DNA of 64,000 nucleotides from Adenanthera pavonina (taxonomy: Eukaryota; Streptophyta; Magnoliopsida; Fabales; Fabaceae): NCBI GenBank assembly GCA_026686845.1, contig JAIVEN010000002.1, forward strand, positions 20,806,001 to 20,870,000, in the 5' to 3' direction. Shown here piece by piece: positions 36,487 to 47,322 of this stretch. Every line of letters starts with the position of its first letter. Position 1 is the stretch's first letter. The notes under the pieces are model-generated. The model saw only the letters and a list, made by a program, of their open reading frames with translations, did no database searches and was not told the DNA's origin. A program made the position numbers and the translations under genes.

Positions 36487-36720
36487 GATTAAGTTTTATC
36501 CAAGTTTTTTGACTTTGTATAAAATTTGGAAAATGAGTTATATTTATAATTTTGAGTAGTAAGACCTATTATACACACACACATATATATATATATTACA
36601 AATTCTAGATTAAGTTTTCTCCAAGTTTTTTGACTTTGTATAAAATTTGAAAAATGAGTTATAATATTTATAATTTTGAATAGTATGACTTATAACATAT
36701 ATATATATATGTATATATAT
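36487..36720. repeat. ~120-bp imperfect tandem duplication separated by (CA)n(TA)n
   Basis: AGATTAAGTTTT(A/C)TCCAAG begins at 36487 and 36607, followed in both by TTTTTTGACTTTGTATAAAA and AAAATGAGTTATA. The copies differ by several point changes and a small insertion, so it is older than the 51-bp duplication next to it. Confidence 0.8.
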
Positions 36721-36826
36721 TATAATTTATACTGATTCATTAATATTGATATTAATTTTTTTAATTTGAATAAATATAAAATGAATTACTATCTCAACTA
36801 ATGCGCATGCAATTTAATAATAGATT

Positions 36827-37075
36827 ATGAACGAAATATGGACTCCCGTTTGTGCTATAAAATGGATATTAGGCACTATGTTTTGGAAAAGCGTTGTTGG
36901 ATGGGCTAACGTGATTAGCAATACTCTGTTTCTCCATAAACTCATTTCAGATTTGCAAGTTGTCCTCCCATCATTTCATTCCCAGTCCAATCTGTGTGGA
37001 AAATCTCTGCTAGATTTCAAACACGGAGCAGTAAATCGTCAACTTCACGTGGTAAGTTTTGGTCTTGGTTTATAG
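36827..37075 (+). other. Unassigned open frame, possible gene relic
   Basis: An 82-codon frame (WTPVCAIKWILGTMFWKSVV, LHKLISDLQVVLPSFHSQ) has a less AT-rich composition than its flanks and ends at a GTAAGT donor-like site (37051). No family recognised. It may be a fragment of a gene or chance. Confidence 0.25.
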
Positions 37076-37279
37076 TAAGTATTTAATTTAATTTGTGCAA
37101 CCATATTTGATACACAGATATAGGAATTAATCAAATTAAATAAGAATATAAAAAGAAAAGATAATCTATGGTGGCAGTCTGCAAACCCAGTATCAAAATT
37201 GATCCCTAGTGAAAATTCCCACTCCAATGGGGCATACCTGCAAACTCAGTTACACCATATTGGGGGAAAAAAAGATATA

Positions 37280-37458
37280 CTCCCTCTTATTTATTATAAA
37301 ATATTTTATATGATAAATTTTTTAATATAATATTTTTTTTAAATATAAGATATTAAATATTTTTTTATTTTATTTTTATATTTAATGTATCTATATTTCT
37401 CGATTTTAACTTTATAATAATAAATAAAAAATAATTTTTTTACTATATATATACAAAA
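37280..37458. mobile_element. Partial Stowaway-like element
   Basis: TACTCCCTCTTATTTATTA begins here with a TA before it, but no matching right end appears before the next Stowaway starts at 37461. It may be a truncated copy into whose edge the next one inserted. Confidence 0.45.
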
Positions 37459-37460
37459 TA

Positions 37461-37721
37461 CTCCCTCTAGTCCTATATATAAGACTATTTTAACCGAATC
37501 ACGCGAATTAAGAAAAGGAGTTAAAACTAATTAACTACCTCGATTTCTCTAAAAATTTCAATATTTTTTCAAAACTACTCTTATTTAATCTCTCTCTTTT
37601 TCTCTTTAAATGTATTAAATAGAGGTATTTTTTTGGAAATATATAATAAATACCACCTCGTAGTACAGGATCTTATATTTAGGATCAAGGTAAAATATCC
37701 TATATACAGGAACGGAGGGAG
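37461..37721. mobile_element. Stowaway MITE close to the DUF707 promoter
   Basis: A 261-bp element with ends CTCCCTCTAGTCC and GGAACGGAGGGAG between TA dinucleotides, highly similar to 21660-21923. It lies about 250-300 bp upstream of the probable transcription start of the DUF707 gene and could affect its promoter. Confidence 0.87.
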
Positions 37722-37989
37722 TATTTCGAAATAAAACGTTATGGCGGAAGAAGCAATGACCAGACAAGCAATCAAAGGACCGAGTGATACCGACGCCGAC
37801 CCTGTCTTATAGGTCTTTTAAGTATTGTTCTTGGCAAATACAAGTGATAAAGCGATGGAATTTGGATACAAATAATGGACCCGAGTGGGGTGGAGGGACA
37901 GAGTAGGTGTCACGGAACTGTTAATTGGTCGTCGGTAACGAAAATACCCTTAAACCCAAAAGCCATAGCTAAGCCACGCATGCACTTGA

Positions 37990-38235
37990 GAGTCTCTGTC
38001 TCCCTCGCCCTTTAAACGTGGCTTTTACCCCGACTTCTGCGTTCTGTGGACTCTTCCTTACTCTCAGGCCCTTTCTCGCCTCACCCTCTTCTCTCTTTCT
38101 CTGTTCGTTTCTGCCCGGGTCTCACTCCCTATCTGACACTTTTGATTCATGTCGAATCGGGGACGCCATCGTTTTGGATCGCACTAGCTCTCTGTTTTTC
38201 TTGGTTCAGCTGCCACGCTTCCTCGTGCAACTGGG
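37990..38235 (+). other. Probable non-coding 5' exon of the DUF707 gene
   Basis: A pyrimidine-rich, GC-elevated block (CTCTCTTTCTCTGTTCG and similar) ends at a good donor, ACTGG|GGTATGT region, gt at 38236. The first coding exon has its acceptor at 39542-39546, which would make a 1.3-kb leader intron, usual for such plant genes. The start is only approximate. The open frames inside are not thought to be used. Confidence 0.55.
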
Positions 38236-39110
38236 GTATGTAATGTGATCTTCAATCTTTGATGCATCTGATTTTTTCTATTTTTTTGGGTACCCATTAA
38301 AGTTTTCCAGGTTCTTGGATGTGGGCATTGCCTTCTACGCCCCTTCCTTTTTCCTTCACTGTGCTCGGTGACAGAACATCCGGATTTCCAAACCGTACCA
38401 AACGTCGAGAATTTTCTGCCCTGGATGTTTGAATGATTTTTAATGAACAGCGGTCAATGAAGGATTTTCATTTGTCAGTGTTACGTGGGGGTAAACTTTA
38501 CTCTAGTGGAAATGACAAGCGAGAAAGTCATAAGGGTAGTTAGATCTGATTCAAATAGTTGAAAACATGTTTACGTGTTCTTCGTTTATTTCTTGTGAAA
38601 TACAAGACTCCGTATGTCCGGGGAGGGATATATCTAATCGATTGTATTTTGAGGAAGATTTCAGGTGTGGCAAATTGCTTTCTGTTCCTTTTCCTGTTTT
38701 CTTCAAATGATTCTTGTTGTCGGGAGAATTCATTGTGTGTACACCTCTGTTTTCCGCCGTGGTCTTTGGTGCTTATGTCGTAAGACATTTAATTCGAACC
38801 TCGGAAATTGATTTGGTAGCTTCTTTAGGATGACTAGTGTGGTTTGATGTTATTTTATTCCCAAATTTTGTTGCTTTAGATCGCGAGTGTTGATTCAGCA
38901 ATCTAAGGCGTGCTTTCGATATCTTTGCCTACATCTTAAGCATTTTTTCCTTTTAAGATTTAACTTACCTGCTGTCCCGAGGTCCCATGCTATCTCGTTT
39001 TAGCTCTTTCTAGATGCACTGCATGTGCATCAATAACTCGCTCCTCCTATTGTTGATCCCTAATCTTCCGCACTAAAGGTGTAATTCTAAGGTCGTTCAT
39101 TCAGTACTAT

Positions 39111-39125
39111 TTGACCCAAAAAAAG
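39111..39125 (+). mobile_element. Tail-only retroposon scar in DUF707 leader intron
   Basis: TCAGTACTAT (39101-39110) and TCAGTGCTAT (39126-39135) flank TTGACCCAAAAAAAG. The duplication matches 9 of 10. The position in a leader intron shows that the class is found near genes as well. Confidence 0.55.
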
Positions 39126-39564
39126 TCAGTGCTATACTGGTTTAGGAGCTCAAAGACAATCCGTTGCGTCCTGTTTTATGCAACGGAAGTTAGGATATGG
39201 TTGTTTCAAATTTTGCATGTGACGCCAAATCTTAGTCACATGGGATTTGTGTCATGACTATACTTCGTTAATGATTTGTTTGAAATATTAAATATGTTGA
39301 ACTTTGGCTTGAATAACTTTTGATGCTCTCTATTACGGCAGTTTGTAATAAGGACTAGATAGAAGATTCCGTTTTCTATGAAGCCTATCAAATCATGGAG
39401 GCGGTGACCAGAAAAAAGAGTAGCTTGTCTGATGGGGTTGGTCCTCTTGTCTTCCAATTTGATGGACAATTTCCAGTAAAAAATTTGGATTTTGGAGACA
39501 CGTCTGTAACTTATTATTTGTACCTGCATTTTTCATTTGGCAGCAGGGAAAATCAAGTTTCAAG

Positions 39565-42500
39565 ATGAAGCAGTTGCCATTTATGGCAATTCTGTGTACA
39601 GTAATGTTGTTTATTGTGTATAGAACTACAAAGTATCAATATCATGAAGTAGAGGTATGTATCATAAAGAATTCTTCTGGATATCATTATATGTCATAAC
39701 TAGGGTCTAAAATGTTAATTAGATGTCCAGTCTATCATTAATAAGCATCAATCAGTCTGTTTTTCTGATGCTTTATTCTGAAAGTCCTAGTACAATTTCA
39801 GTATTCTTTTTTATCAGAAAATTTGTCAGAGGAGTTCCCTAAAAGTAATCATTTGAAAATGTTATAATGATACTGCCAAAGTATTTCAGCATGGAAATCT
39901 TTGATGATATTTGCTCTTTTTCCCTCCTCTCTTGCTTCTAGCATGCTTTAGATTAACTTAAAGCCGCTTTCCATTTGAGGCTCCAGTTTTGGGTCTTGTA
40001 ATGCACAATAAAATTATACAAGATACTTTTTTTGTTCTGATTGTGCTGATTTTTAGTTTTCCTTTCTATTACATGATCTATTATCAGATAGACCGAAAAT
40101 GGAGTATCTGGGGAGAAACAAAGGTAATTACTCTGACTATAGTTTTACTTGCCAGACTAGATTCCCTGTTTTCTTTTTTTTTTTTTTGGTCCCCAAAGTA
40201 TTGATTTCTGTAAATGATATGCAACAATTGCTTTCGGAATTTCTGATGCACTGGCATCTTTAAAATTTTTGCATAGATTTGATGATGTGTGTAACTTGGA
40301 TGTATATTTCTTATTCACACTGGCACTTCTTCTGCCATTGTGCAGGGGTATTCTGCAGCTTCTGAAAAGTTGAAAGGCTTGCCACGAGGTATTAGACAGG
40401 CTACCTCAGATCTTGAGTTAAGACCTTTATGGTCAAGAAGTAGTTCTAGGTCGAAGGTCAGCATCCCAGAGCTATGTCACCTGAGTTAATAAGTTAAATT
40501 GAATGATGTATCATTTTGTGAATTGGTGGTGATTATGGAATTGCAGGTTAGTGATTACTCCAATCGTAACTTGTTGGCAGTTCCAGTTGGTATAAAGCAA
40601 AAGCGTAATGTTGATGCAATGGTGCAGAAGGTATTATATCAAATCATAAGATGGTCAAATTATTCAAATCTGCCTGACTTATCTAATTTTATTGATTTCA
40701 GTTTCTTCCAGAAAATTTTACAATCATTTTGTTCCATTATGATGGTAATGTGAATGGATGGTGGGATCTCAAGTGGAGTAGCAAGGCTATACACATAGGT
40801 GCTCATAACCAAACAAAGTGGTAAGGATGTGAATGATCATTGGTGACTGTACTTTTCTGTTTGAAACCTTAAATTTTGAATCATATGGTCAGTGAAAGCT
40901 TGAGGTAGTTTGCTTTAATTCTTCTGATAAAACTAGGAACAGATAGTGCATGCTAGTTCTATATCACGGGAGGGATTTTTTGAAATTCAAAACGTCTCAT
41001 GGACTTAGAATGGGCTAATTAGGCTATTTAAGCTTCGCAAATTGGGAGAATATTGTGGGTTTTGTTAACTTAATAAAATCAGTCTTTATTTTTCTACTTG
41101 TGAACCACTGAACTTGAAAAAGCATCAGGTAACAATATAATGCTTGAGATAAACTAAGGGATCCTTGTAGCGATAGATGATGAAGAATTATGTATTTTAC
41201 AACCAGTTGAATGGTGGACCTTGGCTTCATTATTATATTATATCCATGTTTAGACTTAATGTGTCTTTGGGCATATCAGACTGCTTTTTTTCTTACTGTG
41301 CTTGCCTTAGATGTGTACTTTACTTTTTAATAACTTGTAAATGTGCCACTACATTTACAGATGTATGTACTTAAATGTTTTATTTGTTGTCCAATATATT
41401 AATACGCGAGTTCTTTTTCAGGTGGTTTGCAAAAAGATTTCTACATCCGGATATAGTTTCTATTTATGATTATATCTTTCTCTGGGATGAAGATTTAGGG
41501 GTGGAGCATTTTTCCCCTTCAAGGTAAGGCAGATTCTTTTGTTCCTTATCATTTTTGTTGACATATTAACATGTTTTATCTCCTACTGTGTACTATTTCA
41601 TGTGTTTGAAAATGCAATTCTTATTTCTACCTGCTAGTTTACTGAAAAGAGTTCATAAGATTGTTACATATTTCATTTTATATTTTGTTGAATCTATTGT
41701 CTGCCTCATTATGTAAACGGGGTTTAATTGATATTGGTTTTATGTGTTGCAGATACCTTGACATTATAAAAGATGAAGGGTTGGAAATTTCTCAACCGGC
41801 ACTTGACCCAAATTCAACAGAGATACATCATAGAATTACTATTAGAGCAAGAACCAAGAAAGTTCATAGGTTAATTGTTAGACACTAGTGATTTGTACCT
41901 CTTAAATGCTAATCAGTTCTTTCCATACAAAACACTGAATATACACTATACATACATGCAGAAGAGTGTATGAACTCAGAGGCAGTACGAAGTGTTCAGA
42001 TGCTAGTGAAGGGCCACCATGCACAGGGTAACTAATTACTTCTTTGAACCTGCTAGAGCAGTTTCATTTTTATTTATCCTTGCCTGATATTGTTAAGTGG
42101 TTTTCTCCATCTTCTGCTGCTTTGTCATATTTTGACATAAATTACTTTACTTCATTATATACCATGGTGTGTCAAGTTAAATATCATGAACCATATAATT
42201 ATGCAGATTGCAGCTTTGTTCATGCCTTCTTTATCTTTATGTTACCATATGTAATTTGATTTTTCACCTTGGAGCTTCTGGTCCACTTGAATGCATCATT
42301 GGCTTGCTAGGCTTGTTGTCAATTGAGGGAGACTCATTTCCGTGGAAATTGGACCTTGATATTTGATAAGCTTGGCCTGCCTTTCTTTGCTTTGTGGGGG
42401 GATTTTTTAAAACTATCTTCTATACCTTCTTACCAGGTCTTTTTGCAAGATAGCATTTTGAAACTGTCTCTTTGAAATTTCAATCATAGGAGAACTGGAT

Positions 42501-44495
42501 CCTTTTCTTAAGTCATGCTCTTTTCCCTTTTTTAGTGAAAAATGACATTGTAGTACACTATTTAATTCAGTCCTCTTTATTTTTCTCCTTCTTGACTTTC
42601 AAAAGACGTATCAAAAAGAACAAGAAAACTTCGAAAAAGAAATTCTCTCCAGTTCATAATGTAATGACTTGTGACAAATTGTGGCTTTTGCATATTGTAT
42701 AGTGACATTATGATTGAAATGAAACCTTGAATGCAATTTTTGTAGGTTTGTGGAAGGTATGGCCCCTGTTTTCTCTCGATCTGCTTGGTATTGCGCTTGG
42801 CATCTCATTCAGGTATTATTATTCCCATGTTTCATATGAATTTTGTTTGTTTTTGCTGGAGACTAGTCAATTGCTGTTAAACTTATCACTATCATCTTAG
42901 AAAATCTGGCTTACGCACTGTTTTTTGTTACACAAATTCATTGGTTCATTCAATGAATCAATTCTGTTTGCAAAGATGCCACAAAGCCTTTTGCTAGGTT
43001 TTCAGACATGAGGTAATAAATTGATTTTCACCGGCAAAGAAAAATATTGGTTTGGTTTTCACTTGCATATATTTTTGTAATCCTAAATAACTTCTAACTT
43101 TTTTTTTTCCAAGTAATTTTCAGGAGTTCAATTTTTCTTTGGTGTGCTTATAGATCAAAACACATTTTTTATATTTTAGGAAACTCATCATCATCATTTT
43201 TCTTTTGTCCAGAATGACCTTGTTCATGGCTGGGGAATGGATATGAAACTAGGATATTGTGCACAGGTGAGAAAAATGACATTTTCTGGACAAGATTTAT
43301 CACTTCTGATGATCCTGGAAATTTTTCTCCTTCTTAATTCTCTCTGTGATTGGAGCCCCTTTCTGTTTCTTGTTGCATCTGCTTTAGTTCTTTAAGATAA
43401 CTATATAACCTATCAAGTGTCACTTTTAGTGAGACAGAGTTATAGCATATTCTTCTACACATGGGATTTTAATGTGGAACCGATAGTATGACCATTTGGA
43501 ATGACATCAATGTCTTCCTTTCATTTTTATGCAGAAATAATTGGTCATGTCGTATTGTGCAGGCTAGCCTGCAGTTACATTTCTTCTCCTTCCATTTATG
43601 CTTCATTTGCTGCATTACTATCATTAGCATTGAAATAAACTGTCATTTTCCAGGGCGACCGCACGAAAAATGTGGGAGTTGTTGATAGTGTATATGTGGT
43701 TCATAAAGGAATACAAACTTTAGGTGGGAGTGGTTACGATACGACCAAGGTACTCTGCCTCCTTTCTCTCCAATTACGAACTTATTTTGTATCCTTCAGA
43801 TTCCTTTATGCACCATACAACCATGTTTTTGCAGACCATTATCATTATTGTACACTCTCTGCCCGCCAAGAATCCTGTATTCAAGCTTTGTTTGGTACAC
43901 GGAATAAAAAGGAATAACGTGACAATACAAATTATAATTACAAGGATATAATAGGCTTTATATGGAAAGGATGTGAAGGAAATCTCTTTCCACCATTGTA
44001 ACCAAACGGAGCATCACCCCTTCCTACTATACTTGGTCAAATCAGTAGGAATTGATTGTCATGTCCTCTTTCTGCAAAATAATAGTTTCTTTCATTTTGC
44101 AGGTCTTAGATTCTAGGAAGTCAATCAAGGTACAGTTTTTGGTTTCATTTAGATGTTTCTGCCTCGTATACTATTTTCATTAACCTTTCATGGTCTTCCT
44201 GACATTCACCTTTTGCTGGTTTTCCTTCATCATCAGAAACAAGGTTCGACGCCCCTTGATTCGCGAGGCGAGGTGAGGCCTATGAACACAGCTGAGCTAA
44301 CCCTAAGTGGCTAATTTATTGGAGAATTTGTTTGACATTCAAACTGGGATTTTGCAGATACGAAGACAGTCAACATGGGAACTGGAAATATTTAAAGAGC
44401 GATGGAACCGAGCTATAGCTGAGGACAGAAACTGGGTGGACCCATTTAAGGGCCAGAAAAGACACATGAGAAGGAGGCGCAGCCAGCAACGATAA
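39565..44495 (+). CDS. DUF707 family protein, predicted type II membrane protein
   Basis: Fourteen coding exons: 39565-39654, 40088-40123, 40346-40456, 40547-40630, 40702-40820, 41422-41523, 41753-41869, 41962-42027, 42746-42812, 43213-43266, 43654-43749, 44103-44129, 44237-44272, 44358-44495 (TAA). Borders and phases fit, giving 380 residues. A hydrophobic stretch at residues 4-20 (LPFMAILCTVMLFIVY) is a likely signal anchor, so the rest would lie in the lumen of the secretory pathway. The DUF707 core shows FTIILFHYDGNVNGWWDL, KWWFAKRFLHPDIVSIYDY, IFLWDEDLGVEHF, LEISQPALDPNSTEIHH, FVEGMAPVFSRSAWYCAW and NDLVHGWGMDMKLGYCAQGD. DxD-like Asp clusters (DEDLG) recall glycosyltransferases, but the activity is not established. 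Databases often label the family lysine-ketoglutarate reductase trans-splicing related; that name says nothing about function. The gene looks intact. Confidence 0.93.
43885..44012. mobile_element. Small MITE in an intron of the DUF707 gene
   Basis: A 128-bp block begins GCTTTGTTTGGTACAC and ends TTGTAACCAAACGGAGC, imperfect inverted repeats of the kind seen in Tourist and related plant MITEs. It lies in the intron between 43749 and 44103 and does not touch splice sites. Target duplication not resolved. Confidence 0.55.
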
Positions 44496-44910
44496 TCTTA
44501 GCCACTTGTTTAGGCTATAAGCTTCACTTCACACGCGTTAACTCCTATTTATAGGTATAGTTTAGTTTGTGTAAAACTCTTTCAATGAATTTTAGTTTTA
44601 ATTCATTCAATTCTTGAAAAGAAAAATCGCATTTTTGTGTTTAATTCTTTGTGCTATATAAACGATCATATAGATGCAGTTTCATCAATATCAAATATCA
44701 AATATATAAAGCTTTATACTCATCGTCTCAAAGTTCATACAATGCATGAAAAAAAAGGTATCTTGTTATAATGAAAACGTTTTACCATGTCTTTATTATT
44801 AGTGCTTTTGATGTGGTCTTGAGCTTTTCAACTAGGAGTCTAGTTTGCGAACTAGGGTGTCTTATTCTTTGGATTCACTAATCAGTCAACATATCAAAAT
44901 AAAACATATA

Positions 44911-45195
44911 CTCGCTGGAACCATAATATAAATCATGTTTCAAAACATTTTTTTGGTTTAAAATATAAGTTATTTATGTATTCTATGGTGCATTAATGAC
45001 TTTTGACCTAGCTTGCCCTTATCTTAATTTAAGAAGTAAGAAAAAATAATTAGAATTTGATGTATTCATTAGGGATAATAGTGAAAATGACTGTAATTTG
45101 TTTGATAAATTTAATTAGTTAATAAACTTTTAACTAATTTTCTTACTATTTCTTAATCTATGTCAAACATGATTTATATTATGGGTCGGACCAAG
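44911..45195. mobile_element. Diverged Stowaway MITE
   Basis: Ends CTCGCTGGAACCATAATATA and, inverted, ATTATGGGTCGGACCAAG lie between TA dinucleotides (44909-44910, 45196-45197). AACCATAATATAAATCATG recalls the common Stowaway start TTCCATAATATAAGTCA. 285 bp, no coding capacity. The rest of 44496-45802 is AT-rich with one tail-only scar. Confidence 0.7.
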
Positions 45196-45457
45196 TAAAA
45201 TGTATTTCTTATACTAATTCTTGATTTGTTGAAAAATGGCACCGCATTGAGATCTCCTTTTGTATCTAGAATTTTTAAAAGGCCTTTTATCAGTTTGGAT
45301 TGGTTTGGATCAAATTTAAATAATTTTAAATTTTGTAATTATTTTTTTATTTTACATATATTTGCTTTTGAAAGGTTTTAAGAAAGGGATAAAAGAAAGT
45401 TTGTTTACTTTCAATAAAATATATTTGCAAAATGTAAATTATAAAAAATATAAGATA

Positions 45458-45477
45458 TATTTTTTTGCCAACAAAAG
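45458..45477 (-). mobile_element. Tail-only retroposon scar (TTGGCAAAAA type)
   Basis: ATATAAGATA at 45448-45457 and 45478-45487 flanks a T-run followed by GCCAACAAAAG. On the minus strand this reads TTGTTGGC plus an A-run, close to the tags at 2913 and 25803. The flanking repeat is AT-rich, so confidence is moderate. Confidence 0.5.
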
Positions 45478-45900
45478 ATATAAGATAATAATAATGACAA
45501 TTGAAGATTTTATAATTCTTCTAAACAATCAAAATTAATTTTATTATTTTTTAAAGTTATTATCAATTACTAATTTTTTCAAAGTTATAATTTCATTTTT
45601 TAGAATTTAGATATTACAAGAATATAATATACTTATAATTGTAATTTTTTATAAAACATAAATATTTTTTGAAAATATTCATAATAATTATAGAAAATAT
45701 AAATAATAAGGGGAATTGGGGTTGAGCTCATTAATGATAGGCTTATGTTATGTATGTTATAAATTATTAAAACCAATAAGAAGGCTTAATTTTAATGGGT
45801 AACTAGTATTGTACTCGTGCATTATACCGTTAGAATCTGTATATGAAGAATATTACATAATCAAATAGTAAGAGTAACATGTATATAAAAATAAAAATTA

Positions 45901-47300
45901 TCAATCTATATTATTAAAGACCTCTTTGTAAACTACATTCAAGGTTTTGTTTGTTGGCATACCATCTTGATTTGAAATCAATATTTTCAAACCTTCTTCG
46001 GTTCTCACACCTGGCACTAAGACATATAGGTGTTTATGCATGATGACCAGCTTAGGAAGGTATAAATCAACAGTATACAAACTTTATCCCTGACTTTTAT
46101 TTATAGTCATTGCAAATAACAACATGATAGGGAATTGTCTCGTATGCATATTAAATGAGAGCGAAAAGAGGTAATAGTAATTCTAGGGATACATACATTC
46201 AATCCCTCATTAGGACCATACATCATTTTTGCCAAGAACATGCTTACTAGTCTTGGTTAAAATGAGAAATGTACCATTGCACTAACCTAATGATTTGTCA
46301 ATAGTTTGCATCAACATGATTGGTGCACCAACTTTAACCTGTATGGAGTGATTAGGAAGTCCAAACATAGATATAGAATTAAGGAACTCTGTAGAATGAA
46401 CATCGTTAATAGAATCAACGTTCCAATCCTGCCTTGATACACTATCAGAACTCAAGTATATCACATCTTGGGCAAGGAGTAGAGATTGCAAGCATTGGTT
46501 TACATCATTTACTACCGATAGGTGGGAGCCAATATTAATTTGTCTCTGAAGTAACATAGGCTATTGAGGTTGTCAAGCATGCTAGGATATGTGGATTGGA
46601 CAATGCATTGAATTGGATCATTTTGCACATATAAAAGAAGATTTGGTGGAATTGTAATTTCTATTTTTCCATCAGTGTTTGACTTAGTGGTTTCATCACT
46701 TATACAAACGATCTAATATGAAAAATCCTTTAATTCTCTAGTACAGTCTTTTGAAGTTGATGCCAACAACCTCATGTTTCTTGTCAATCTTAACGCCTTA
46801 CAATCTCTCCATATATAAGATGAATTAAGGTCTGCAAATACAATGTTCTCTCTAGATCCTCTTGGGATAACTGGAAGTATCTATCTTAAATCTTCACCAA
46901 ACACAATAAACTTCCCTATAAATGGCATGTTGGCACGATTTGGGTTTTGTTGCTTAATAATATCTCTTATGGTTTGGTCAAGGGCCTCAAAACAATATTT
47001 GTGTGCCATCGGTGCCTCATCCCAAATGATCAATGATGTATGAATCAATAGATCGGCCAAATGACTACCTTGCTTGATATTACATACAGAGTTTTTATTG
47101 ACTGTCAGTGGTATACAAAATTGGGAATGTGCAGTTCTGCCACTAGGTAGAAGTAGTGATGCTATTCCACTCAAAGTAACATTCAATACAATTTTACCAT
47201 TGGATCTTAATGAAGTTGAAAGAGTGTTCCATATATATGTTTTACTTGTGCCCCCATATCCATATATAAAGAAAACACCACCAGTATCAGATTTAATCAC
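45901..47300 (-). pseudogene. Helitron helicase (PIF1-like) remnant
   Basis: The helicase is split over several frames. 46881-47300 reads GGVFFIYGYGGTSKTYIWNT (Walker A) and SLIIWDEAPMAHKYCFEALD (Walker B). The Walker A core is GGTSKT where the family has GGTGKT, so a phosphate-binding Gly is lost. 46282-46557 reads DSVSRQDWNVDSINDVHSTE and GLPNHSIQVKVGAPIMLMQ. 45901-46142 reads RQFPIMLLFAMTINKSQG, a stop, then the final helicase motif region (LYLPKLVIMHKHLYVLVPGV) and ends at TGA 45901. It belongs to the Helitron transposase and not to the host PIF1 gene. Confidence 0.85.
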
Positions 47301-47322
47301 TTGTGTGATTTCTTCGTAAATA

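Noticed and set aside
38018..38248. Open frame in the first DUF707 exon as an N-terminal extension
   Set aside because: The known start (MKQLPFM followed by the membrane anchor) lies in the next exon, and the frame in the leader is made of CT-rich low-complexity sequence.
46881..47300. Host PIF1 DNA helicase gene
   Set aside because: The helicase follows a Helitron Rep domain on the same strand and is degenerate; it is part of the transposon.
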